In this document: positions 1-6,307 of the stretch, piece by piece | Layout of the letters: every line of letters begins with the position of its first letter | Position numbering within the stretch: the stretch's first letter is position 1 | Assembly (NCBI GenBank): GCA_017828835.1 | Contig: JAGAEK010000182.1 | Location: 1 to 6,307 of the forward strand | Direction of reading: 5' to 3' | Length of the DNA stretch: 6,307 nucleotides | Source of the DNA: Oscillospiraceae bacterium | Lineage (GTDB): Bacteria; Bacillota; Clostridia; Oscillospirales; Ruminococcaceae | Position numbers and translations under genes: made by a program | The notes under the pieces: model-generated | The model's database searches: none | What the model was told of the DNA's origin: nothing | The model's input: only the letters and a program-made list of their open reading frames with translations

Positions 1-290
1 AGGAATACGGTATCGCGGAAGTAAAAGCTGTTGCGAATCTTGCGCGGCTTGAGTTTTCCGATGAAGAAATGGAAGGACTTCGGGAAGAAATGAACCGTAT
101 AATAGCGTTTGCGGATAAGCTCGGAAATATTGACACGACGGGCGTGGAAGCGACGGCTCATATAGTTTTGATGAAGAATGTTTTTCGGGACGACGTAGTT
201 GAGAAAGAATTCAGTTCAGACGAGCTTTTGGCGGCAGCTGCCGAAAAAGAAGACGGATATATCGTCGTACCTAACGTGGTCGAGGAATGA
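1..290 (+). CDS. gatC: GatC, subunit C of Asp/Glu-tRNA amidotransferase (5' partial)
   Basis: This is the small subunit of the GatCAB amidotransferase, a non-catalytic cytoplasmic protein that wraps around the GatA-GatB interface and stabilises the complex. The frame is open from base 3 to the TGA at 288-290, giving 95 visible residues. They begin EYGIAEVKAVANLARLEFSD, which matches the N-terminal helix typical of GatC. The middle carries the family segment GVEATAHIVLMKNVFRDDVV, and the end reads EEDGYIVVPNVVEE with minor variation, also typical. GatC is usually about 95-100 residues, so probably only one to a few N-terminal residues lie outside the window. No in-frame ATG, GTG or TTG occurs before the internal ATG at 69. 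Starting there would remove the conserved first helix, so 69 is not the real start. gatA follows after 14 bases, which fits an operon and a 1:1:1 complex. Confidence 0.95.
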   Translation, partial: EYGIAEVKAVANLARLEFSDEEMEGLREEMNRIIAFADKLGNIDTTGVEATAHIVLMKNVFRDDVVEKEFSSDELLAAAAEKEDGYIVVPNVVEE

Positions 291-296
291 AAGGAG
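291..296 (+). promoter_or_regulatory. Ribosome binding site of gatA
   Basis: AAGGAG lies directly after the gatC stop codon and 8 bases before the ATG at 305. This spacing decides the gatA start in favour of 305. The alternative in-frame ATG at 287 overlaps the gatC stop (ATGA) and has no properly spaced Shine-Dalgarno sequence. Confidence 0.85.
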
Positions 297-304
297 ATCG
301 GAAT

Positions 305-1741
305 ATGTCGGAATTAACTGAAAAAACGGTTTACGAGCATGCCGAAGCTCTCAGAAAAAAAGAATATTCCTCGGTTCAGCTGACGCAGGCGTATCTTGAT
401 CAAATTGAAGCTGAAGATAAAACCGTCGGTGCATACCTGACCGTAACTGCGGAAAAAGCACTTGAAAGTGCAAAGGCGTTTGATGAAGGGAAATATTCCG
501 GAAGCGATTCTCCTTTGGCGGGTATTCCCTGCGGAATAAAAGATAATATGTGTACCAAAGGAATAAAAACCACCTGTGCGTCAAAAATGCTCGGCAACTA
601 CGTTCCGCCTTACAGCGCGTACGCAGTAGAAAAACTTGAAAAAGCGGGCGCGGTCATATTGGGTAAGATGAATATGGACGAATTCGCGATGGGTTCCACT
701 ACCGAAAACTCCGCGTTCAAAATTTGCCGTAACCCTCTGGATATCAACAGAGTTCCGGGCGGGTCTTCGGGCGGATCCGCGGCGGCAGTTGCCGCAAAAG
801 AGGCCGCATATACCCTCGGTTCCGACACGGGCGGCTCGATACGTCAGCCGGCGTCGTTCTGCGGAGTCGTCGGAATGAAACCGACTTACGGCAGCGTTTC
901 GAGGTACGGGCTGATCGCTTTTGCGTCTTCTCTTGATCAGATCGGACCTTTAAGCAGAACGGTGCTTGACAATGCGCTGATTTTGAATGTGATAGTCGGG
1001 CATGACAAAAAAGACGCGACTTCGATAATGCGTGATTATCCGGATTTTACCGTTGACATCAAAAAAGGCGTCAAGGGAATGAAAATCGGTATTCCGAAGC
1101 AGTTTTTCGGAGACGGGATCGCCGATGACGTGAAAAAGGCCGTATTAGATGCGGCTGACACCTATTGTAAATTGGGATCAGAACTTGTCGATGTTTCAAT
1201 GCCGTCGCTGGATTACGCGTTGGCGGCTTACTACGTCATATCTTCGGCGGAGGCGTCCTCGAATCTTGCGAGATTCGACGGTATCCGCTACGGTTACAGA
1301 TGCGATGAATATGAAAATATCGACGAGCTATACAAAAAGAGCCGCAGCGAAGGCTTCGGCGCCGAAGTTAAAAGAAGGATCATGCTCGGAACCTTTGCGC
1401 TTTCCTCCGGCTACTACGACGCTTACTATAAAAAGGCGCTTCAGGTCAGGAGCCTTGTCAGAAAAGATTTTGACGATGCTTTTGAAAAATGTGATTTTAT
1501 AATATCTCCCGTTGCGCCGACGGTGGCGTATAAGATCGGGGAAAAATCCGGCGATTCGTTACAGATGTATATGGGCGACATTTGCAGTGTGCCGATAAAT
1601 ATAGCCGGTGTTCCCGCGCTTTCACTTCCCTGCGGAACGGGTGAGGGCGGTATGCCTGTCGGTATGCAGCTTATCGGTCCCGAATTCAGCGAGGGATTGT
1701 TATACCGTGCGGGATTTGCCTTTGAAAATGCGGGAAAGTGA
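305..1741 (+). CDS. gatA: GatA, glutaminase subunit of Asp/Glu-tRNA amidotransferase
   Basis: GatA is an amidase-signature family enzyme that hydrolyses glutamine and sends the ammonia through a channel to GatB, where it amidates Glu-tRNA(Gln) or Asp-tRNA(Asn). The protein is 478 residues, within the usual range of about 480-490. The Ser-cisSer-Lys triad is visible: Lys79 in GIPCGIKDN, Ser154 in the PGGSSGGS loop and Ser178 in GSDTGGSIR. Arg358 and Asp425 fall at the positions that, from memory, bind the glutamine substrate in the Staphylococcus aureus enzyme, so the numbering is almost collinear with it. The C-terminal block GVPALSLPCG...GMPVGMQLIGPEF is characteristic of the family. The start at 305 is chosen because of AAGGAG at 291-296; an upstream in-frame ATG at 287 would add only six residues. 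The gene lies between gatC and gatB, as expected for an operon encoding one complex. No damaged or missing key residue was seen. Confidence 0.98.
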   Translation: MSELTEKTVYEHAEALRKKEYSSVQLTQAYLDQIEAEDKTVGAYLTVTAEKALESAKAFDEGKYSGSDSPLAGIPCGIKDNMCTKGIKTTCASKMLGNYVPPYSAYAVEKLEKAGAVILGKMNMDEFAMGSTTENSAFKICRNPLDINRVPGGSSGGSAAAVAAKEAAYTLGSDTGGSIRQPASFCGVVGMKPTYGSVSRYGLIAFASSLDQIGPLSRTVLDNALILNVIVGHDKKDATSIMRDYPDFTVDIKKGVKGMKIGIPKQFFGDGIADDVKKAVLDAADTYCKLGSELVDVSMPSLDYALAAYYVISSAEASSNLARFDGIRYGYRCDEYENIDELYKKSRSEGFGAEVKRRIMLGTFALSSGYYDAYYKKALQVRSLVRKDFDDAFEKCDFIISPVAPTVAYKIGEKSGDSLQMYMGDICSVPINIAGVPALSLPCGTGEGGMPVGMQLIGPEFSEGLLYRAGFAFENAGK

Positions 1742-1748
1742 GGGGTGG
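1741..1748 (+). promoter_or_regulatory. Ribosome binding site of gatB
   Basis: AGGGGTGG begins on the last base of the gatA stop codon. Measured from AGGGG (1741-1745), the TTG at 1752 is 6 bases away and the ATG at 1758 is 12 away. Measured from GGTGG (1744-1748), the distances are 3 and 9. The site therefore supports either start, and the overlap with the gatA stop suggests translational coupling. Confidence 0.6.
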
Positions 1749-1757
1749 ACATTGAAA

Positions 1758-3179
1758 ATGATAAAAGATTACGAAATGGTAATAGGGCTTGAGGTCCACG
1801 TTGAACTCAAAACCGAAACGAAAATATTCTGTTCATGCTCGACGGCATACGGAGCCGCCCCGAACACACACGTCTGTCCCGTTTGTATGGGACTTCCTGG
1901 AGTACTTCCGGTGCTGAACGGAAAAGTTGTCGAATATGCCGTGAAAGCGGGTCTTGCGACAAACTGCAAAATTGCGAACTATTCAAAACAGGACAGAAAA
2001 AATTATTTTTATCCCGACCTTCCGAAAGCTTATCAGATAAGCCAATACGATATTCCGTTATGTAAAGACGGATATATAACGATCAAAACGTCGGAGGGTA
2101 CGAAAAACATCGGAATAACGCGTATCCATATCGAAGAAGATGCAGGAAAACTGATCCATGACTTCAGATACGGAACGATGATCGATTGCAATCGCTGCGG
2201 GATACCGCTTATCGAGATCGTTTCAGAACCGGATATACGCTCGTCAGAAGAAGCGAACGCTTATCTTGAAAAACTGCGCTCGATAATTCTCTACACCGGG
2301 ATCTCGGATTGCAAAAACAACGAGGGAGCTTTTCGCTGCGACGTAAACCTTTCGGTCCGCAAAAAAGGACAGGAAAAGTTCGGTACCCGTACCGAAATGA
2401 AAAACATCAACTCGTTCCATTACGTCGTTCAGGCTATCGAATATGAATACAGACGGCAGATAGACGTGCTGGAAGCCGGTGAAGAGGTCGTACAGGAGAC
2501 GAGAAAATTCGATCAGGACAGCGGAAAAACTTATGCGATGAGAACAAAAGAAAATGCAAACGATTACCGCTATTTCCCGGATCCGGATCTGCCGCCGATC
2601 GAGCTGACACCGGAAGATATCGAAAAAATCAAGAGCGAGATCGGGGAGATGCCCGATGCAAAAAAACTAAAATTTACAACGACCTTCGGACTTTCGGAAA
2701 GTGACAGCGACATGATACTTTCCGATCCGAATATTGCAAAATACTTTGAAGAGGTCGTGAAAAATACTTCTTACTTCAAAATCGCTGCAAATGTTCTGAT
2801 CGCCGACGTGATGCGGATGAACAAGGACGAGTTCGTTTGTCCGGTAGCGCCTGAAAATATGGCGAAACTCGTTACGCTGTTCGGAGAACAGGTCATAAAC
2901 TCTTCTACCGTCAAAAAGCTTTTGAAAAGAATGTGGGAAGAGGACTTCGATCCTGCGCTCGTCGTTGAGAAAGAAGGGCTTGCACAAATAAACGACCGCG
3001 AAATACTGTCGGCGGTCGTCGAAGACGTTTTGAAGGCAAACGAAAAACTCGTGAACGATTATCACAGAGGAAAAGAAAAGGCGTTCGAAGCGCTTATCGG
3101 CAACGCTATGGGACGTACGGGAGGAAAAGCGAATCCCGTTATTATAACAGAGATACTTAAAGACAAGATAAATCAATAG
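1758..3179 (+). CDS. gatB: GatB, tRNA-binding kinase/transamidase subunit of Asp/Glu-tRNA amidotransferase
   Basis: GatB binds the misacylated tRNA, phosphorylates the side chain of the attached Glu or Asp with ATP, and replaces the phosphate with ammonia from GatA. From the ATG at 1758 the protein has 473 residues, close to the usual size of about 475. The N-terminal signature MVIGLEVHVELKT (residues 7-19) is present, as are IHIEEDAGK (123-131), LIEIVSEPD (151-159), TRTEMKNINSF (210-220) and YRYFPDPDLPP (270-280). Cys25, Cys27, Cys40 and Cys43 (FCSC and CPVC) form the four-cysteine zinc site found in many but not all GatB proteins. The C-terminal helical domain (about 325-473, YqeY-like, tRNA contacting) ends with MGRTGGKANP and VIITEILKDKI. 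The frame stays open upstream to 1608, but that stretch is gatA read in another frame. A TTG at 1752 could add two residues. The stop is TAG, and guaA starts 9 bases later. Confidence 0.97.
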   Translation: MIKDYEMVIGLEVHVELKTETKIFCSCSTAYGAAPNTHVCPVCMGLPGVLPVLNGKVVEYAVKAGLATNCKIANYSKQDRKNYFYPDLPKAYQISQYDIPLCKDGYITIKTSEGTKNIGITRIHIEEDAGKLIHDFRYGTMIDCNRCGIPLIEIVSEPDIRSSEEANAYLEKLRSIILYTGISDCKNNEGAFRCDVNLSVRKKGQEKFGTRTEMKNINSFHYVVQAIEYEYRRQIDVLEAGEEVVQETRKFDQDSGKTYAMRTKENANDYRYFPDPDLPPIELTPEDIEKIKSEIGEMPDAKKLKFTTTFGLSESDSDMILSDPNIAKYFEEVVKNTSYFKIAANVLIADVMRMNKDEFVCPVAPENMAKLVTLFGEQVINSSTVKKLLKRMWEEDFDPALVVEKEGLAQINDREILSAVVEDVLKANEKLVNDYHRGKEKAFEALIGNAMGRTGGKANPVIITEILKDKINQ

Positions 3180-3192
3180 GGGAAAAAGGTGG
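3178..3192 (+). promoter_or_regulatory. Ribosome binding region of guaA (two candidate sites)
   Basis: AGGGGA at 3178-3183 overlaps the gatB stop codon and lies 5 bases before the GTG at 3189. AAGGTGG at 3186-3192 lies 5 bases before a second in-frame GTG at 3198. Both starts are plausible and differ by three residues. Either way, guaA initiates at GTG and the site overlaps or abuts the gatB stop, which fits coupled translation. Confidence 0.55.
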
Positions 3193-3198
3193 ACAGCG
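3182..3198 (+). repeat. Short direct repeat, copy 1, at the guaA start
   Basis: GAAAAAGGTGGACAGCG covers the guaA initiation region. The guaA-pyrG gap carries the same sequence with three bases missing. The match may be chance, because A-rich GGACAG strings occur elsewhere in the window (AAAAAGGACAG at 2362-2372 inside gatB). Confidence 0.35.
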
Positions 3199-4730
3199 TG
3201 GATAAGATTCTCGTTTTGGATTTCGGCGGACAATATAACCAGCTTATTGCGCGGAGAGTAAGGGCGGAGCAGGTGTATGCCGAAATAAAACCTTATAACA
3301 AAATCACGCCGGAGGAGATCAAAGAAACAGGATATAAAGGTATAATTTTTACCGGCGGACCGAACAGCGTTTACGATAAAGAGTCGCCTCATTATGATCC
3401 CGCCGTATTAAATTTGGGAATACCGATACTCGGGATATGCTATGGCGAACAGCTTATGGCTTATATGGCGGGAGGCGAGATCGCACCGGCGGAAAACGGC
3501 AGTGAATACGGAAAAACCGCGGTATTTACCGAGAAAAACGTACTGTTTGAAGGAGTGCCCGAAGAGAGCGTCTGTTGGATGAGCCATACGGATTACGTTA
3601 AAAAACTGCCGGAGGGATTTATTGCCTCTGCACACACCGAAAAATGTCCCAGCGCCGCTATATGCGACGAAAAACGCAAGCTTTACGGCGTGCAGTTCCA
3701 CCCTGAGGTCACTCATACCGTTTACGGAAAACAGATCCTTCACAACTTTGTTTTTTCGGTATGCGGGTGCAAAGCTGAATGGAAGATGGAGAACTTTGTT
3801 GAAAGTTCGGTGGAAAAATATAAAAACGAGCTTGCCGGGAAAAAAGTTTTGCTTGCTCTGTCGGGCGGAGTCGATTCATCGGTCGCCGCTGTGCTTTTGC
3901 ATAAGGCGATCGGAAAAAATCTCACCTGCGTATTTGTGGATCACGGGTTGCTGAGAAAAGGCGAAGGCGATTTCGTTGAACACACGTTCGGCAAACAGTT
4001 CGGTATCAATCTTATAAGGGTCAACGCCGAGGAACGGTTCCTTTCAAAACTGAAGGGTGTTACCGAGCCGGAAAAGAAACGCAAGATCATCGGAGAAGAG
4101 TTTATAAGGGTGTTTGAAGACGTTGCAAAAAAGCTCGGGAAAACGGACGTGCTTGCGCAGGGCACTATATATCCGGACGTGATCGAAAGCGGTAAGGGAG
4201 ATTCCGCGGTTATAAAGAGCCACCATAACGTAGGCGGACTTCCGGACGTTATCGCATTTGATAAAATCGTTGAGCCGCTTAGAGATCTGTTTAAAGACGA
4301 GGTCAGGAAAACCGGAACACAGCTCGGTATCCCGAGCGAGCTGGTATGGCGCCAGCCGTTCCCGGGACCGGGACTTGCGGTGCGGGTCATCGGAGAGATC
4401 ACAAAGGAAAAGCTGGAGCTTTTGCGTGAAGCTGATGCGATTTTCCGAGAAGAGGTCGCAAAATCACAGCTTGAAAACAACCCGAATCAATATTTTGCCG
4501 TGTTGACGGATCTTCGCTCGGTCGGAGTTATGGGCGATGCCAGGACCTACGGATACACGGTTGCGCTGCGAGCCGTTACAACAGACGATTTTATGACGGC
4601 GGAATGGACGAGACTTCCTTATGAAGTGCTTGAAAAGGCAAGCGGCAGGATCACGAATGAAATAAAAGGCGTTACGAGAGTGGTTTACGATATAACTTCA
4701 AAACCGCCGGCAACGGTGGAATGGGAATAA
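3189..4730 (+). CDS. guaA: GMP synthase (glutamine-hydrolysing)
   Basis: GuaA converts XMP to GMP in the cytoplasm with ATP and glutamine, the last step of de novo guanine nucleotide synthesis. The 513-residue protein has the full single-chain architecture. Residues about 6-195 are a class I glutamine amidotransferase domain with nucleophile Cys84 in GICYGEQ and the His171/Glu173 pair in VQFHPE. Residues about 205-395 are the ATP-pyrophosphatase domain with the SGGVDS loop at 225-230. The C-terminal dimerisation and XMP-binding domain contains WRQPFPGPGLAVR (388-400), TDLRSVGVMGD (440-450) and the terminal DITSKPPATVEWE. All key residues are present. The start is GTG at 3189 or, three codons later, GTG at 3198; family N-termini (a few residues before ILVLDFGGQ) allow both. 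The gene begins 9 bases after gatB, so there is no room for its own promoter or for a purine riboswitch in this gap, and it probably relies on read-through from the gat genes. Confidence 0.98.
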   Translation: MDSVDKILVLDFGGQYNQLIARRVRAEQVYAEIKPYNKITPEEIKETGYKGIIFTGGPNSVYDKESPHYDPAVLNLGIPILGICYGEQLMAYMAGGEIAPAENGSEYGKTAVFTEKNVLFEGVPEESVCWMSHTDYVKKLPEGFIASAHTEKCPSAAICDEKRKLYGVQFHPEVTHTVYGKQILHNFVFSVCGCKAEWKMENFVESSVEKYKNELAGKKVLLALSGGVDSSVAAVLLHKAIGKNLTCVFVDHGLLRKGEGDFVEHTFGKQFGINLIRVNAEERFLSKLKGVTEPEKKRKIIGEEFIRVFEDVAKKLGKTDVLAQGTIYPDVIESGKGDSAVIKSHHNVGGLPDVIAFDKIVEPLRDLFKDEVRKTGTQLGIPSELVWRQPFPGPGLAVRVIGEITKEKLELLREADAIFREEVAKSQLENNPNQYFAVLTDLRSVGVMGDARTYGYTVALRAVTTDDFMTAEWTRLPYEVLEKASGRITNEIKGVTRVVYDITSKPPATVEWE

Positions 4731-4734
4731 CTTT

Positions 4735-4748
4735 GAAAAAGGACAGCG
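4735..4748 (+). repeat. Short direct repeat, copy 2, in the guaA-pyrG gap
   Basis: GAAAAAGGACAGCG begins five bases after the guaA stop codon. It equals the sequence at 3182-3198 except for a three-base deletion. The rest of this 54-base gap (4731-4784) holds no convincing promoter, terminator hairpin or poly-T run. Confidence 0.35.
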
Positions 4749-4770
4749 AATAAATTACTGCAAAGCGGCG

Positions 4771-4777
4771 AAAGGAG
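4771..4777 (+). promoter_or_regulatory. Ribosome binding site of pyrG
   Basis: AAAGGAG lies 7 bases before the ATG at 4785. This is the strongest binding site in the window together with that of gatA, and it fixes the pyrG start. Confidence 0.9.
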
Positions 4778-4784
4778 TAAAAAT

Positions 4785-6307
4785 ATGAAATATATATTTG
4801 TTACGGGCGGTGTCGTATCCGGCCTCGGAAAAGGAATTACTGCTGCCTCTTTGGGAAGACTTTTGAAATCGCGCGGTCTGAAGGTTGCCGCACAGAAACT
4901 CGATCCGTATATCAACGTTGACCCCGGTACCATGAGTCCGTATCAGCACGGAGAAGTGTACGTAACGGAGGACGGCGTAGAAACTGACCTTGATCTCGGC
5001 CATTACGAACGTTTTATCGACGAGAACCTCAACAAATATTCGAACCTTACAACGGGTAAGGTCTACTGGAACGTTCTGAACAAGGAGCGCCGCGGAGAAT
5101 ATCTCGGATCGACCGTACAGGTCATTCCGCACGTTACGAACGAGATCAAAGAATTTATCTATAACGTTGGCAGAAAAACGGGAGCCGACGTCGTTATAAC
5201 CGAGATAGGCGGAACGATCGGAGATATTGAATCTCAGCCGTTCATCGAGGCGGTACGTCAGATCTCGCTTGAAGTCGGAAGAGAAAACAGCTTGTTCATA
5301 CACGTTACTCTGGTGCCGTTTTTGAGAGGTTCCGACGAACATAAATCAAAACCGACTCAGCATTCCGTCAAAGAACTGCAGGGAATGGGCGTTAACCCGA
5401 ATATTGTTGTACTTCGCTGCGATGAACCGCTTGAAGAATCGATTTTCAAAAAGATATCGCTGTTCTGCAACGTAAAGCCGGATTGCGTTATTGAAAACAT
5501 AACCTTGCAGAATCTTTACGAAGCGCCTCTTATGCTTGAAAAATCGGGATTTTCGTCGGTCGTTTGCCGCGAGCTCGGAATTACTGCGGGAGAGCCGGAT
5601 CTTGCGGAATGGACGGAGATGGTAGAGAGGATCAAAGCGAGACCTTATTATGTGGATATAGGGCTCGTCGGGAAATACGTCGGACTCCACGACGCATATC
5701 TTTCGGTAGCGGAAGCGCTCCGCCACGCGGGATATTACTACAACACCCATATACGTATCCACTGGATCGACTCCGAAGAAATCACAGAGGAAAACGCGGA
5801 TGAAAAGCTGTCGGGAGTCGACGGTATAATCGTTCCTGGAGGATTCGGGAGCAGAGGTATCGAAGGAATGATAATTGCAGCGAAATACGCAAGGGAAAAG
5901 AAGATACCTTATTTCGGAATCTGTCTCGGTATGCAGATCGCAGTGATCGAATATGCAAGAAACATTCTCGGTTTCAAAGACGCGAATTCCGGCGAATTTG
6001 ACGAACAGTGCAAGCACAAGGTCATTGATTTTATGCCCGGACAAAGCGATGATATAGATAAGGGCGGTACGCTGCGTCTCGGAGCGTATCCATGCAACAT
6101 CAAGAAGGGGACGACGATGGAGCGCTGTTACGGTGCGTTAAATATCAGCGAGCGGCACAGACACCGTTATGAATTCAACAACGAATACCGCGAAGCGTTT
6201 GAAAAAGCCGGATTGACGCTGAGCGGTATGTCTCCAGACGGGACTCTCGTTGAAACGGTGGACCTTTCTGAAAGACCGTTTTACGTGGGGGTCCAGTATC
6301 ATCCGGA
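4785..6307 (+). CDS. pyrG: CTP synthase (3' partial)
   Basis: PyrG aminates UTP to CTP with ATP and glutamine, the final step of pyrimidine ribonucleotide synthesis. The frame is open from the ATG at 4785 to the window end: 507 complete codons of a family usually about 535 residues long, so roughly 25-30 residues are missing. The N-terminal synthase domain (about 1-265) has the P-loop-like GGVVSGLGKG with Lys16, then Lys38, the metal ligands Asp70 and Glu140 (TEIGGTIGDIE), and the conserved GSDEHKSKPTQHSVKELQ region at 182-199. A short linker leads to the class I glutamine amidotransferase domain (about 290 onward) with PGGFGSRG (351-358) and nucleophile Cys380 in FGICLGMQ. The catalytic His506 is in the last visible motif, VQYHP; the next codon begins GA, consistent with the expected Glu. 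The gene follows guaA by 54 bases with no terminator seen, so co-transcription is likely. The G-run and attenuator leader known for Bacillus pyrG is not present. Confidence 0.98.
   Translation, partial: MKYIFVTGGVVSGLGKGITAASLGRLLKSRGLKVAAQKLDPYINVDPGTMSPYQHGEVYVTEDGVETDLDLGHYERFIDENLNKYSNLTTGKVYWNVLNKERRGEYLGSTVQVIPHVTNEIKEFIYNVGRKTGADVVITEIGGTIGDIESQPFIEAVRQISLEVGRENSLFIHVTLVPFLRGSDEHKSKPTQHSVKELQGMGVNPNIVVLRCDEPLEESIFKKISLFCNVKPDCVIENITLQNLYEAPLMLEKSGFSSVVCRELGITAGEPDLAEWTEMVERIKARPYYVDIGLVGKYVGLHDAYLSVAEALRHAGYYYNTHIRIHWIDSEEITEENADEKLSGVDGIIVPGGFGSRGIEGMIIAAKYAREKKIPYFGICLGMQIAVIEYARNILGFKDANSGEFDEQCKHKVIDFMPGQSDDIDKGGTLRLGAYPCNIKKGTTMERCYGALNISERHRHRYEFNNEYREAFEKAGLTLSGMSPDGTLVETVDLSERPFYVGVQYHP

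Noticed and set aside
1608..1757. Extension of gatB upstream by 50 residues to an ATG at 1608
   Set aside because: The stretch overlaps the conserved C-terminal end of gatA in another frame, resembles nothing in GatB, and the family N-terminus (VIGLEVH) sits just after 1758.
2667..3392. 241-residue open frame on the - strand
   Set aside because: It lies opposite the 3' end of gatB and the start of guaA, both strongly conserved. Its translation has no recognisable motif, so it is a shadow of the coding strand.
4733..4753. Six-codon mini-ORF (TTG start, MKKDSE) between guaA and pyrG
   Set aside because: It has no properly spaced binding site and is very short with a rare start codon; chance explains it.
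4733..4760. Promoter for pyrG with TTGAAA as -35
   Set aside because: At 16-17 bases downstream the best hexamer is TTACTG, a poor -10 match, so a promoter cannot be supported.
4731..4765. Possible hairpin CTTTG / CAAAG in the guaA-pyrG gap
   Set aside because: The stem is only five pairs with a 25-base loop and no following T-run, which is too weak for a terminator or riboswitch.
4755..5342. 195-residue open frame on the - strand
   Set aside because: It is antisense to the synthase domain of pyrG and shows no independent coding evidence.
5346..6044. 232-residue open frame on the - strand
   Set aside because: It is antisense to the conserved core of pyrG, with an Arg/Phe-rich translation typical of shadow frames.
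1..6307. A defence, mobile or otherwise undescribed system hidden in the window
   Set aside because: Coding sequence of five well-known housekeeping genes fills nearly all bases, gaps total under 100 bases, and no inverted repeats, att-like sites or array repeats were seen.

Overview
The window is a compact, single-strand housekeeping gene cluster, all on the + strand: gatC (5' end cut off) - gatA - gatB - guaA - pyrG (3' end cut off). Every reading frame is intact. Intergenic gaps are about 10-16 bases for the first four genes and 54 bases before pyrG. Nothing resembling a mobile element, CRISPR array, RNA gene, riboswitch or terminator is visible.

The organism is most likely a member of the Bacillota (Firmicutes), probably a clostridium-like anaerobe. 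This rests on strong AAGGAG-type ribosome binding sites before gatA and pyrG, purine-rich junctions, a bacterial GatCAB amidotransferase, mid-range base composition judged by eye, and protein motifs that read as clostridial. UGA, UAG and UAA are all used as stops, so the genetic code looks standard. A finer assignment cannot be made from the sequence alone.

Layout: 1-290 holds the GatC subunit, missing only its extreme N-terminus. 305-1741 encodes GatA, the glutaminase subunit, and 1758-3179 encodes GatB, the tRNA-dependent kinase/transamidase subunit. Together they form the enzyme that converts misacylated Glu-tRNA(Gln) and/or Asp-tRNA(Asn) to Gln-tRNA(Gln) and Asn-tRNA(Asn). 3189-4730 encodes GMP synthetase (XMP to GMP). 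4785 to the window end encodes CTP synthase (UTP to CTP), cut inside its C-terminal catalytic His-Pro-Glu motif.

The three enzymes share one chemistry: each hydrolyses glutamine to ammonia, channels it to a second active site and uses ATP to activate the acceptor. The cluster therefore groups glutamine-consuming amidotransfer steps for translation, purine and pyrimidine synthesis. This is a reasonable functional theme, but the genes are ordinary. I see no evidence of an undescribed system here; the findings concern start-site choice, junction sequences and operon organisation.
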